Assembly: GCF_000382345.1 (NCBI RefSeq)
Contig: NZ_KB908086.1
Location: 1-64,000 of the forward strand
Source of the DNA: Massilia niastensis DSM 21313
GTDB lineage: Bacteria; Pseudomonadota; Gammaproteobacteria; Burkholderiales; Burkholderiaceae_D
Length of the DNA: 64,000 bases
Direction: 5' to 3'
How positions within the stretch are numbered: position 1 is the first letter of the stretch; every line of letters starts with the position of its first letter. Of this stretch, positions 42,842 through 51,763 are shown piece after piece. The notes beneath the pieces were generated by a model. The model saw only the letters and a list, made by a program, of their open reading frames with translations, did no database searches and was not told where the DNA came from. The position numbers were made by a program, and so were the translations under genes.

Positions 42842-42960
42842 TCAGCGGCTCGCCTCCTCCAGGACGGCGGCCAGCGCCAGGTCGAGGCGGGCGCGGTCCA
42901 CGCTGCGCACCCTTGCCTTCAGCGCGGCCATGGCCGCGACGGCCAGGAATCGATGCCGTT
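42842..42960 (-). pseudogene. Possible C-terminal remnant of an unidentified gene
   Basis: A minus-strand frame with G/C-ending codons runs into a TGA at 42844-42842, giving a helical tail (FLAVAAMAALKARVRSVD, then LALAAVLEEASR). It opens only about 50 codons upstream and has no start with a ribosome-binding site. It may be the end of a lost gene or chance. Nothing else gene-like was seen in the 432-bp gap 42821-43252. Confidence 0.25.
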
Positions 42961-43252
42961 CATTGTCCCCGCTTCCAGATGAAATTCGGGAAATATGTCA
43001 TGTCAGACAACGTTTCTCCGCATGTAGGATAATAAGCCGATGTCGGTACGAGCAGGCCCGTCTTCCGGTTTCCGTTCGCACGGCATGCATTGCGGTATCG
43101 ATGCTTCCAGCAAGAAGTAGACGCTCCCGCAATCATCGGTTATAAATAGAACAATGCGTTGCTGTCCGTGTCCATCGCGGTACGGCTGCGCCCGCGCGGC
43201 TTGTTGCCGGCCGGTATGCGTTCGCCTCGACGTTTTTTTTGCGGAAGAACTC

Positions 43253-43552
43253 ATGATTCTGGAAAGCGCTGTCATCAAGGTCAAGGCAGGGATGGAAGAC
43301 GAATTCGAACAGGCGGTGGCCAAGGCGCTGCCGCTGTTCCAGAGGGCGCCAGGATGCATTTCGATGCAGCTACTGCGTGGCCTCGAAGAAACGCTGACCT
43401 ACCTGTTGCATGTGCAATGGGAGACGGTGGAAGACCATACCGTCCACTTCAGGGCCAGCGACGATTTCCAGGAGTGGCGCCGCCTGGTCGGACATTGCTT
43501 CGACGGGCCGCCGCATGTGTCGCACTTCGATGTCGCGCTGCCGGGCTTCTGA
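43253..43552 (+). CDS. ABM-domain (antibiotic biosynthesis monooxygenase-like) protein
   Basis: This 99-aa ferredoxin-like alpha+beta barrel has ILESAVIKVKAGMEDEFEQAVAKALPLF, then PGCISMQLLRGLEETLTYLLHVQWETVEDHTVHFRASDDF, the pattern of the ABM domain found in YgiN-like quinol monooxygenases, haem-degrading enzymes and stress proteins. GGAAGAA lies upstream of the ATG. A role in oxidising or handling quinols from aromatic breakdown would suit the adjacent gallate genes, but the gene has its own upstream region and the function is unproven. Confidence 0.72.
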   Translation: MILESAVIKVKAGMEDEFEQAVAKALPLFQRAPGCISMQLLRGLEETLTYLLHVQWETVEDHTVHFRASDDFQEWRRLVGHCFDGPPHVSHFDVALPGF

Positions 43553-43663
43553 CAGGCCTGCCGCACCAACCACTGACCGGTCGGCCGCATGGACGCAGCG
43601 TCCAGGGACCGGCGTCACAGGATAAACGCCCCAACCACTCCAAAACAGGGATCAGGAGAAAAG

Positions 43664-45883
43664 ATGAGTATCGAATCCAACAACGAAGGAACACGCGACA
43701 GCCAGCTGCGTGCGGACGCCCTCGAATACCACCGCAGCCCGACGCGCGGCAAGATCGAGGTGGTCGCCACCAAGCCGCTGTCGAACCAGCGCGACCTGTC
43801 GCTGGCCTATTCGCCGGGCGTGGCCTATGCATGCGAAGAGATCGCCGCCGACCCGGCCACCGCCGCCGACTACACCTCGCGCGCCAACCTGGTGGCCGTG
43901 ATCAGCAACGGCACCGCCGTGCTGGGCCTGGGGAATATCGGACCGCTGGCGTCCAAGCCGGTCATGGAAGGCAAGGGCTGCCTGTTCAAGAAATTCGCCG
44001 GCGTCGACGTGTTCGACCTGGAACTGGACGAACTCGATCCGGACAAGCTGATCGATGCGATCGCCATGCTCGAGCCGACCGTGGGCGGCATCAACCTGGA
44101 AGACATCAAGGCGCCGGAATGCTTCTACATCGAGAAGAAGCTGAGCGAGCGCATGAACATCCCGGTCTTCCACGACGACCAGCACGGCACCGCGATCATC
44201 TCCACCGCGGCGCTGCTGAATGCGCTCAAGGTGGTCGGCAAGGACATCGGCCAGATCAAGCTGGCCGCTTCCGGCGCCGGCGCGGCGGCGATCGCCTGCC
44301 TGGACATGATGGTCCTGCTCGGCGTGAAGCGCGAGAACATCTATGTCACCGATTCGAAGGGCGTGATCTACGTCGGCCGCGAAGCCAACATGGAAGTCAA
44401 CAAGGCGCGCTATGCGCAAGACACGCAGGCGCGCACCCTGGCCGACATCGTCGACGGCGCCGACGTGTTCCTGGGCTGCTCGACCGCGGGCGTGCTGACG
44501 GGCGAGATGGTCAAGACCATGGGAACGCAGCCGGTGATCCTGGCGCTGGCCAACCCGGAGCCGGAAATCCGTCCGGAAGTGGCGAAAGCCGCGCGCCCCG
44601 ACTGCATCATCGCGACCGGCCGTTCGGACTACCCGAACCAGGTCAACAACGTGCTGTGCTTCCCCTACATCTTCCGCGGCGCCCTCGACTGCGGCGCGAC
44701 CCGCATCACCAACGAGATGAAGCTGGCCTGCGTGACCGCGATCGCCGAGATGGCCGAAGCGGAAGCGTCCGACGTGGTGGCCTCGGCCTATGAAGGCCAG
44801 GAGCTGACCTTCGGTCCCGAATACATCATCCCGAAGCCTTTCGACCCGCGCCTGCTGGCGGCGATCGCACCGCGCGTGGCCGAAGCCGCGGCGGCGTCGG
44901 GCGTGGCGGCCCGTCCGATCGAGGACATGGCGGCCTACCGCGACAAGCTGGCGCAGATGATCTACCACACCGGCTTCTTCATGAAACCGGTGTTCACCAA
45001 GGCCAAGGCCAACCCGCGCAAGGTCGCGTACGCGGAAGCCGACGACCGCCGCGTGCTGCGCGCGGTGCAGACCGTGGTCGACGAAGGCATCGCCAAGCCG
45101 GTCCTGATCGGCGAGAAGGCCAAGGTCGAGCGTGCGATCAAGGAAGCGGGCCTGCGCCTGAAGCAGGATGTCGACTTCACGCTGGTGGAAGCCGAGGGCG
45201 ACACCACCCTGCAGGGCGCGCGCCTGCTGAAGTCGGGCGAAGTCGATGCGCTCATCTGCGGCATGAAGGGCAGCTACGACAGCCACCTGGCGCACGTGAA
45301 GAACGAGATCGGAACGGCGCCCGGCGTCGAGGTGCTGGCGGCGATGAATGCGCTGGTGCTGGACAAGTACACGCTGTTCATCACCGACACCTATGTCAAC
45401 GACCAGCCGAGCGCCGGCGAACTGGCGGTGATCGCGCGCCTGGCGGCGAACGCGGTGAAACAGTTCGGCGTCGATCCGAAGGTGGCGCTGCTGTCGCACT
45501 CCTCGCTCGGCTCCTCGGAGCGTCCGTCGGCGCGCCGCGTGCGCGAAGCGCGCGAACTGCTGACCCAGATGGCGCCCGAGCTGTCGGTGATCGGCGAGAT
45601 CCACGGCGACGCCGCGCTGTCGGAAGAGATCCGCGACATCTACCAGATCGAGAACGGCTTTGCCGGCAGCGCCAACCTGCTGGTGATGCCGTCGCTGGAC
45701 GCCGCCAACATCCTGTTCAACGTGCTCAAGGTCGCGTCGGGCAAGGGCGTCACCGTCGGTCCGATCCTGCTCGGCACCGCCAAGCCGGTGCACATCCTGA
45801 GCCCGAGCGCGACGGTCCGCCGCATCGTCAACATGACGGCGCTGGCGGCCGCCGACATCCGCGAAGGCGACGTGTCGGCCTGA
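43664..45883 (+). CDS. maeB: NADP-dependent malic enzyme with phosphotransacetylase-like domain (MaeB)
   Basis: The 739-aa protein has a malic-enzyme half ([54 protein letters not shown]) and a C-terminal half resembling phosphate acetyltransferase ([39 protein letters not shown]). MaeB decarboxylates malate to pyruvate with NADP+, and the C-terminal half usually acts as an acetyl-CoA-sensing regulatory domain. AGGAG precedes the start. It stands alone between the ABM gene and a hairpin terminator. Pyruvate and NADPH supply during growth on C4-yielding aromatics is a reasonable role. Confidence 0.93.
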   Translation: MSIESNNEGTRDSQLRADALEYHRSPTRGKIEVVATKPLSNQRDLSLAYSPGVAYACEEIAADPATAADYTSRANLVAVISNGTAVLGLGNIGPLASKPVMEGKGCLFKKFAGVDVFDLELDELDPDKLIDAIAMLEPTVGGINLEDIKAPECFYIEKKLSERMNIPVFHDDQHGTAIISTAALLNALKVVGKDIGQIKLAASGAGAAAIACLDMMVLLGVKRENIYVTDSKGVIYVGREANMEVNKARYAQDTQARTLADIVDGADVFLGCSTAGVLTGEMVKTMGTQPVILALANPEPEIRPEVAKAARPDCIIATGRSDYPNQVNNVLCFPYIFRGALDCGATRITNEMKLACVTAIAEMAEAEASDVVASAYEGQELTFGPEYIIPKPFDPRLLAAIAPRVAEAAAASGVAARPIEDMAAYRDKLAQMIYHTGFFMKPVFTKAKANPRKVAYAEADDRRVLRAVQTVVDEGIAKPVLIGEKAKVERAIKEAGLRLKQDVDFTLVEAEGDTTLQGARLLKSGEVDALICGMKGSYDSHLAHVKNEIGTAPGVEVLAAMNALVLDKYTLFITDTYVNDQPSAGELAVIARLAANAVKQFGVDPKVALLSHSSLGSSERPSARRVREARELLTQMAPELSVIGEIHGDAALSEEIRDIYQIENGFAGSANLLVMPSLDAANILFNVLKVASGKGVTVGPILLGTAKPVHILSPSATVRRIVNMTALAAADIREGDVSA

Positions 45884-45894
45884 TAGCCGCACAC

Positions 45895-45921
45895 ACCGGG
45901 CCGGCGTCCTGCCGGCCCGGT
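45895..45921 (+). terminator. Hairpin terminator after maeB
   Basis: A perfect 11-bp G/C-rich stem (45895-45905 with 45911-45921) with a 5-base loop follows the maeB stop by 12 bp. The T-tract is poor (TCTCATTT), so efficiency is uncertain. Confidence 0.65.
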
Positions 45922-46017
45922 TCTCATTTGCCCCCACTGGCGATTCGCGATGCGAGAGTAACCGGAGCGTAAGGACAGCGACTATACTGGAGCTGTCTTC
46001 CAGCACGGGAAAGCGCC

Positions 46018-47958
46018 ATGTCCGACACGCCGAATCACGAGGGTCCGCAGCCGCCGGAGGCGGTCCCGCCTGCATTGCAGCGCGCAATCCGTGCCCACCG
46101 GACGATCAGCGCCAGCAACCGGACCCTGCTCCGCGCCACCGATGAGATGCAACTGCTGCGCGACATGTGCGCCGTGGCGGTGGAGCAGGGCGGTTATGTG
46201 CGGGCCGGCGTCGTGTATGCCGACAAGGGACCGTCCCGGCGCCAGCAGTGGATGGTCTGCATGGGGCTGGAGGGTGGCAAGGCGGTCAAGTTCGACGTCC
46301 GGGAACTCAATGAAGCCGGCTACACCTGGGACGATACGGCGCTCGGCCAGGACACGATGGGCATCGCCATCCGGACCAGGGAACCGTTCACCCGCCAGAA
46401 CGTGCTTTCGGGCCCGGTGTTCGCCAACCCCCGCTACGAACTCCTGCGCCGGCTGGCCGAGCAGGCGAAGTTCCTGTCGCTCACCGCCTTTCCCCTGATA
46501 TGTGACGACGACGTGGTGGGTGCGCTCTTCATGGCGGCACCGGAACCGGATGCCTTCGACCAGCAGGAAATCGACCTGCTGAGCGAACTCGCCGCCGACC
46601 TGGCGTTCGGCATCCACACGCTGCGCATGCGGCGCGCACACCGGAAGGCGGAGGAAACGATCGCACGCCTCAGTTTCTACGACCAGCCCACCGGCTTGCC
46701 GAACCGCTCCGGCCTGCTGCAGCGGCTGCGCGCCGGCATCGAGGCCGCGCGCGTCGCGGGCGGCCCGCTCGCCCTGCTCCATATCGGGGTGGACGGCTTC
46801 CACGATATCTGCAATGTGCTGGGCTACGGCGCCTGCGACACGGTGATGCAGGAGCTGAGCCGGCGCCTGGCGTCCCTGCTTCCGGTCGGCGCGCAGGTGA
46901 CGACGCCGGGAGACGGCGAATTCGCCGTCGTCTTGCAAGATTGCAATGTAGAGGATGCACGCGCGGCCGCGCGCAAGGCGCTGGCAGGGCTCGCCAAGCC
47001 GATCGAAGCCTCGGCCGCGCTGATCGACACGCGGCTGGCCATCGGCATCGCCGTCTTTTCCGAACACGCGGACGATGCCGAGAGCCTGGCGCGGCGCGCC
47101 AGCGCCGCCATGTACGTGGCGCGGACCGAGCGCAACGGGATCGCGGTGCATTCCGCACGGCAAGAAAAGGCCACCGCGAACCGTCTTGCGGTGATGGGCA
47201 AGCTGCGCCGCGCGATCGAGTTCGGCGAGTTCGAGCTGTATTGCCAGCCCAAGGTGGAGATCGGCAATTGCCGCCCCTGCGGCGCCGAGGCGCTGCTGCG
47301 CTGGCGCGATCCGGTGCGCGGCCTGATCGGACCGGGATCCTTCATTCCGCTGGCCGAGCAGGGCGGACTCATCACCTCGATCACCGACTGGATGCTCGAG
47401 GCGGCCTTCCAGCAGGTCCATGCCTGGCGCGCGGCGGGCAAGGATTACTCGCTGTCGGTCAACCTGTCGGCGCACGACCTGCACGACCCGGCCCTGGTCG
47501 GCCGGATCCGCAACCTGGTCTCCACCTGGGGCATCCCGCCCGATGCGATCCAGTTCGAACTCACCGAGAGTGCGCTCATGATCGATCCCGAGGCCGTGAT
47601 GGTATCGCTGCGGCGCCTGAAGGACCTTGGCTTCGACATCTGGATCGACGATTTCGGAACCGGCTACTCGAGCCTCAGCTACCTGCAACGCTTCCCCATC
47701 GACGCCATCAAGATCGACCAGTCCTTTGTGCGGCCGATGACGTCGCAGGCGGACTCGAGCGTGATCGTGCGGGCCACGATCGAGCTGGGACACAACCTGG
47801 GCCTGGAAGTCATCGCCGAAGGCGTCGAGGACAGGGAAGTCTGGGCCAGCCTGGAAGCGCAGGGCTGCGACGTCGCGCAAGGCTTTTTCCTCGCCCAGCC
47901 CATGCCCGTGAGCCAGTACATGGGCTGGGCCGCGGACTGGCGCGGCAGGACCTGGTAG
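46018..47958 (+). CDS. GAF-GGDEF-EAL protein, probable c-di-GMP phosphodiesterase
   Basis: This 646-aa cytoplasmic protein has an N-terminal GAF domain (about 40-205), a GGDEF domain (about 215-375) and an EAL domain (about 390-640). The cyclase signature reads GDGEF, so cyclase activity is doubtful. The EAL domain has EALLRW, the Asn of SVNLSAHD, FELTES, IDDFGTG, IKIDQSF and AEGVE and should hydrolyse c-di-GMP. A good -10, TATACT (45983-45988), lies 30 bp upstream of the start. The GAF domain would give control by a soluble ligand. It is the second such phosphodiesterase in the window. Confidence 0.88.
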   Translation: MSDTPNHEGPQPPEAVPPALQRAIRAHRTISASNRTLLRATDEMQLLRDMCAVAVEQGGYVRAGVVYADKGPSRRQQWMVCMGLEGGKAVKFDVRELNEAGYTWDDTALGQDTMGIAIRTREPFTRQNVLSGPVFANPRYELLRRLAEQAKFLSLTAFPLICDDDVVGALFMAAPEPDAFDQQEIDLLSELAADLAFGIHTLRMRRAHRKAEETIARLSFYDQPTGLPNRSGLLQRLRAGIEAARVAGGPLALLHIGVDGFHDICNVLGYGACDTVMQELSRRLASLLPVGAQVTTPGDGEFAVVLQDCNVEDARAAARKALAGLAKPIEASAALIDTRLAIGIAVFSEHADDAESLARRASAAMYVARTERNGIAVHSARQEKATANRLAVMGKLRRAIEFGEFELYCQPKVEIGNCRPCGAEALLRWRDPVRGLIGPGSFIPLAEQGGLITSITDWMLEAAFQQVHAWRAAGKDYSLSVNLSAHDLHDPALVGRIRNLVSTWGIPPDAIQFELTESALMIDPEAVMVSLRRLKDLGFDIWIDDFGTGYSSLSYLQRFPIDAIKIDQSFVRPMTSQADSSVIVRATIELGHNLGLEVIAEGVEDREVWASLEAQGCDVAQGFFLAQPMPVSQYMGWAADWRGRTW

Positions 47959-48004
47959 CGGCAGGCTCAGGCCATGCCGAAGCCGCCCTTGAGCTCTCCC
48001 CGCA

Positions 48005-48160
48005 GGTAGAATAGCACTGGGCGGCCCTGGCCTGCGCGATCACTTCGACGACCCGGTCCAGGCCGACGGTCGGACCCAGGGCTTGCAGCACCTGTGCCCG
48101 CTGGGGCCGGATCAGACCGGGCAATCGTCCCAACCACCTCTTGAAACGCGGCGCTTTCAT
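48005..48160 (-). pseudogene. IS1595-family transposase remnant (N-terminal fragment)
   Basis: From an ATG at 48160 with GGAGG upstream, about 50 codons read MKAPRFKRWLGRLPGLIRPQ and on through QVLQALGPTVGLDRVVEVIA, like the N-terminus of IS1595-family transposases. The zinc-finger and DDE parts that should follow are missing and the frame then runs into unrelated sequence. This is a decayed insertion. No terminal repeats or target duplication were recognised in the 317-bp gap between 47958 and 48276. Confidence 0.6.
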
Positions 48161-48275
48161 CGGACCTCCGCCTGCGATGCAATAGGCGTTGGACCAGGCA
48201 AAACCTCAACAGTTCATGGCGGACCACCAGACAACGGTGATAGCGCCCATAACAACGCCGGTGACCAGGGGACGA

Positions 48276-48464
48276 TCAGTTCCAGCCGCCGGCGTTCGAA
48301 CGGTAATCCTCGGCGGCCCTGGCCTTGACTTGTGCCTGCTTGTGCATGACCTCGCTTGCGCGCTCCTGGGCGGCTTGCGTCAACAATTCGGTCACTGCGG
48401 CGAATACTTCTTTCACGTCGATCTCCTGATAGCGTTGCGGCGCGCGGTCCATCCGGTGCGCCAT
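48276..48464 (-). CDS. Small hypothetical protein
   Basis: This is a 62-aa, charged and mostly helical protein (DVKEVFAAVTELLTQAAQER, then ASEVMHKQAQVKARAAEDYR). AGGA stands 5 bp before the ATG, which supports translation. No membrane segment, signal peptide or known domain is visible. It lies between the transposase remnant and the malonate cluster and belongs to neither operon with certainty. Confidence 0.55.
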   Translation of the reverse strand: MAHRMDRAPQRYQEIDVKEVFAAVTELLTQAAQERASEVMHKQAQVKARAAEDYRSNAGGWN

Positions 48465-48550
48465 GGGTTTCCTATGCTCTAGTTATAGAGGCGAAACCCC
48501 GCTATTTCCAATTCCGATTGGAAATATCAGACATGGGATGGCTGAATAGG

Positions 48551-49483
48551 CTAATCGACATGCCGCTGCAGCCATGCCGCGACACCGGCCAGCGAGCGGA
48601 AATCGGCAACGGAACGGGTGGCGATCTGCGGATGGCGCGCCTGCAGCATGCGGGCCAGGCCGGCGCCTGGTCCCAGTTCGAGTGCGACCGTCACCCCGGC
48701 TTCCGCGATGGCATCCATGCAATCCTTCCACAGGATGGTTTGGGCGAGCTGGCGCGACAGGTGGTCGATGGCCTGGTCGCGGCGCACGATCCGCTCGGCC
48801 GAGATGCCGGACAGGACCGGCGCCTGCGGATTGCCGAAGCGGCAAGCCTGGAGTTCGGCCACAAGAGGCGCCACCGCGCCGGCCATGAACGGGGTATGCG
48901 ACGCCACTTCGACCGGCAGCCGGCTGGCGCGCGCGCCCAGCGCCTGCAGCGCGTGCTGCAGCGCGTCGGCCCGGTCGGCGCGTCCGCCGGCGATGAAGCT
49001 GTCTTCCCCGGTCTCGATCGCCACGTCATACCCGGCCTGCCCGAGCGCTGCGCGCAGCGCGCCCTGGGGCAGGCCGGAGATGGCGACCAGGGCCTGCGCC
49101 GGCGTGTGCTGCAGGCAGGCGTCCATCAGCCGGGCGCGCTCGCGGGCCAGGGCCACCGCGTCGCGCGGCGCGAGCGCGCCGGCCACGCCATAGGCCGCGA
49201 CTTCGCCGATGCTGTAGCCGGCCACCACGGCGGGAGCGGGCAGGGCGTCGCCGAGCGCCGTCCAGTTGGCCAGGGTCGCCGCCACGACCAGCGGCTGCGC
49301 CAGGCGGTTCGAGAACAGCAGCGCGTCCTGCGCCAGCACCTCGTCGAGCGGCTGCGGGAGCCGGGCCTCGTCGATGAGATCAGCGAGCAGCCGGCTGGCG
49401 CGCGCATCGGTGCGCGCCAGCTCGAACATGCCGCGGTGCTGGGCGCCCTGGCCGGGGCAGAGGAGGGCGAGCGTCGCCGTCAT
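48551..49483 (-). CDS. mdcH: Malonate decarboxylase malonyl transferase, MdcH
   Basis: The 310-aa protein has the malonyl-CoA:ACP transacylase fold with the nucleophile motif GYSIG, CPGQGAQ at the N-terminus and the catalytic His in EVASHTPFM. It loads malonate from malonyl-CoA onto the 2'-(5''-phosphoribosyl)-3'-dephospho-CoA group of MdcC to prime the decarboxylase. The ATG lies 1 bp after the mdcB stop. It is the last gene of the mdc operon. Confidence 0.9.
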   Translation of the reverse strand: MTATLALLCPGQGAQHRGMFELARTDARASRLLADLIDEARLPQPLDEVLAQDALLFSNRLAQPLVVAATLANWTALGDALPAPAVVAGYSIGEVAAYGVAGALAPRDAVALARERARLMDACLQHTPAQALVAISGLPQGALRAALGQAGYDVAIETGEDSFIAGGRADRADALQHALQALGARASRLPVEVASHTPFMAGAVAPLVAELQACRFGNPQAPVLSGISAERIVRRDQAIDHLSRQLAQTILWKDCMDAIAEAGVTVALELGPGAGLARMLQARHPQIATRSVADFRSLAGVAAWLQRHVD

Positions 49484-49484
49484 G

Positions 49485-50402
49485 CTAGTGCGCGCCTCCG
49501 GTCGCCTCGTTGACCAGGCAGGCCGCGGCCAGCAGGTCGGCCGCGCCGCCGGGCGACAGCCTGCGGGCGACGAACAGGCGGTGGCACTCCTCGGCGCGCG
49601 CCTCCCAGTCGGGCGCGGCGCTGCCGCCATGGGCCAGGAAGTCGAGCGCGTGCTGCCGGACGATCAAGGCGCCGTCGGCGCCGCCGCGGTGATAGACATT
49701 GGTGTCGCCGATGTGGGCCATCAGGGCGAACAGCGCATCTACCCGGGCCCGGCGCAGGCCGCGGCCGGCCAGCAGGGCCCGGCGCAGCGCCGGCAGCGCG
49801 ACGTCGAACACGGCCGGCATGCCGAGCGCCGCTTCCTGGCGCGCGCCGCCGACCGCATAGCGGGCCCTGACCCGTAGGCCATGGGAGTCCAGGTCCTGCG
49901 GGCGCGCATGCGCGGCCAGCGCCGCGCCCCAGCGCGACACCAGGGTCGAGCGGATGGCGTCGGCGCTGGCGACGCCGCCGCGCGCATGGCAGGCCCCGAT
50001 CGATGCGCACAGCAGTCCCAGGCCGAAGATGGCGCCGCGATGGGTGTTGATGCCCCGGGTGGCGCCCAGCATGCGCTGCTCGGCCGCCACGCCGAGGCCG
50101 GCCAGCGCGGCGAACGAGGCGCCGTCCATGCCGGCCCCGGTGATGCGGGCGAAATAGTGGCGCAGGCTGAACATGCTGCGCATGAAGGTCTCGGCCGTCA
50201 TGTCGGCGTGGCTGCCGTTGTCGCGCAGCGACACCAGTCCCGGCTTGGGATACAGGCTCAGTTCCGCATACAGGCTGCGCACCGCCAGGCGCGCGGTGCG
50301 GGCGCCGATCGCCCGGCGCGCCATGTGGTCCAGGCGGAAGGGACGATCCCGGACGCCGGCGTCCGCCAGGCGCAGGTCGTGGTCGAGCACCAGGTCATGC
50401 AT
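49485..50402 (-). CDS. mdcB: Triphosphoribosyl-dephospho-CoA synthase, MdcB
   Basis: This 305-aa CitG/MdcB-family protein has SLYPKPGLVSLRDNGSHADM, GINTHRGAIFGLGLL and HIGDTNVYHRGG. It makes the precursor of the MdcC prosthetic group from ATP and dephospho-CoA. AGGA precedes the start, and the gene overlaps mdcG by 8 bp. Here it follows mdcG, while in Pseudomonas the usual order is A-B-C-D-E-G-H. Confidence 0.92.
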   Translation of the reverse strand: MHDLVLDHDLRLADAGVRDRPFRLDHMARRAIGARTARLAVRSLYAELSLYPKPGLVSLRDNGSHADMTAETFMRSMFSLRHYFARITGAGMDGASFAALAGLGVAAEQRMLGATRGINTHRGAIFGLGLLCASIGACHARGGVASADAIRSTLVSRWGAALAAHARPQDLDSHGLRVRARYAVGGARQEAALGMPAVFDVALPALRRALLAGRGLRRARVDALFALMAHIGDTNVYHRGGADGALIVRQHALDFLAHGGSAAPDWEARAEECHRLFVARRLSPGGAADLLAAACLVNEATGGAH

Positions 50403-51060
50403 GGCTATCCTCCATGGTCGCGAGCAGGCTGTCGAGGCTGACCAGGGCGACGCCCTGGAGGGTCTTGGCGAGCACCCGTCCGCGGGCCTCGGTGGCGCGC
50501 GCCAGCTCCTTCCACGCCACGCCCTGCCGGTTGGGGAACACGATCTCGCCGTCCAGCGGGAGCATGTCGGCGCGCCGCCCCAGCAGTTCGAGCGCGCAGC
50601 GGTACTGGGCCCGGGTGACCGGATGCAGCAGCAGGTCGATGTCCGAGCCGGGCTTGATGTAGGCCTGGCCGGTGAGGGCCTGCAGCGCCACCGAACCGTA
50701 GACGCGCACGTCGAGGCCGGCGTCGGCGGCGTCGTGCACGATCGCGGCCAGCCCGGGCCGCCAGGCCGACGGCACCGCGGCGATCGCGCGCGCCAGCGGC
50801 AGGGCCGAGGTGGCGCTCTCGATGTCGGTCACCTCGGCGCTGAACGCGATGCGCGGCTTGCTGCCGTCCGGGCGGGGGGGCAGGGGCAGCCCGAGGGCCA
50901 CCTGGCCCGGCGGCACCCCGGCACCGAGCCGCGTCACCACCGCCGGCCAGCCGGCCGCGCCCCATTCCGCGAGCGCGGCACTGTCAGGAACCGGGGCGGC
51001 CGCGGCCGCGCGCTCCCAGCCGCGCGGCGTCAGCCACACCAGGTCATGCCGGGCGAACAT
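50395..51060 (-). CDS. mdcG: Phosphoribosyl-dephospho-CoA transferase, MdcG
   Basis: The 221-aa nucleotidyltransferase-like protein has GSVALQALTGQAYIKPGSD followed by IDLLL, the metal-binding G-S...D-x-D signature. It attaches the prosthetic group to the serine of MdcC. It overlaps mdcE by 17 bp and mdcB by 8 bp, so all three are translationally coupled. Confidence 0.9.
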   Translation of the reverse strand: MFARHDLVWLTPRGWERAAAAAPVPDSAALAEWGAAGWPAVVTRLGAGVPPGQVALGLPLPPRPDGSKPRIAFSAEVTDIESATSALPLARAIAAVPSAWRPGLAAIVHDAADAGLDVRVYGSVALQALTGQAYIKPGSDIDLLLHPVTRAQYRCALELLGRRADMLPLDGEIVFPNRQGVAWKELARATEARGRVLAKTLQGVALVSLDSLLATMEDSHA

Positions 51061-51763
51061 GCTCGCCTGCGCTGACCGCTTGCGCCACCGGCTGCGCCAG
51101 CTTGCGCCCGCCGCGCTCGAAGCCCAGTGCGCGGCGGCGGTCGACGCTGTCGCTGTCGCGGATCGCGGCCGCCAGGCGCGCTGCGAAGTCGTCTTCCCAG
51201 ATCGCCTGCAGGCCGCCCATGCGCAGGTAGTTGCCGGCGCCCGGCGCGAACACCGGATCGGTCTTGGCCAGCTCGGTCAGGCGTTCCTCGGGCACCTTGG
51301 TGATGCGCGCCATCGCCGGCAGGCCCATCACCCGGATGGTCGCATCCGGCAGGGCGAAGCAGGCGTCGGCCATCAGGCCGCTGGTGATGAAGCCGCCCGA
51401 CAGGGCCTGGTCGTACACCAGGCCGATCACCCGGTGGCCCGAGCGGCGCGCCAGCTCGATGCACTTGCCGAGGTGGGCCATGTAGCTGTTGATGCCCAAC
51501 ATCTCGTCGCGGTGGCGCAGGCGCTGGCCCTGGGTATCGACCAGGATCAGGATCGGGCGCCCCGGATGGCGGCGCACCGTCTCCAGCACCGCCCTGGCCT
51601 GGGCCAGGGCGATCTCGATGCCGATCGGCGCATGCCCGGTGGTGCCGATCACGGCGACTTCCTGTCCGTCCACGGTGCCGGTGCCGGACAGGAAATGCAG
51701 GCGTTCCTGGATGTCGTGCCCTTGCGGGAACAGCTGGGATGTCAAGGTTTGCCAGTCCATCAT
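51044..51763 (-). CDS. mdcE: Malonate decarboxylase gamma subunit, MdcE
   Basis: This 239-aa crotonase-like carboxyltransferase subunit contains PILILVDTQGQRLRHRDEML, SGGFITSGLMADACFALPDA and RITKVPEERLTELAK. With MdcD it decarboxylates malonyl-S-MdcC to acetyl-S-MdcC without biotin. The ATG at 51763 overlaps the mdcD stop; a second ATG directly behind it is equally possible. GGAG is close upstream. Confidence 0.9.
   Translation of the reverse strand: MMDWQTLTSQLFPQGHDIQERLHFLSGTGTVDGQEVAVIGTTGHAPIGIEIALAQARAVLETVRRHPGRPILILVDTQGQRLRHRDEMLGINSYMAHLGKCIELARRSGHRVIGLVYDQALSGGFITSGLMADACFALPDATIRVMGLPAMARITKVPEERLTELAKTDPVFAPGAGNYLRMGGLQAIWEDDFAARLAAAIRDSDSVDRRRALGFERGGRKLAQPVAQAVSAGEHVRPA

Noticed and set aside
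43652-46087. 811-codon minus-strand frame opposite maeB
   Set aside because: Its product is low-complexity (His/Arg/Asp/Val/Gly) without domains; maeB on the plus strand explains the region.
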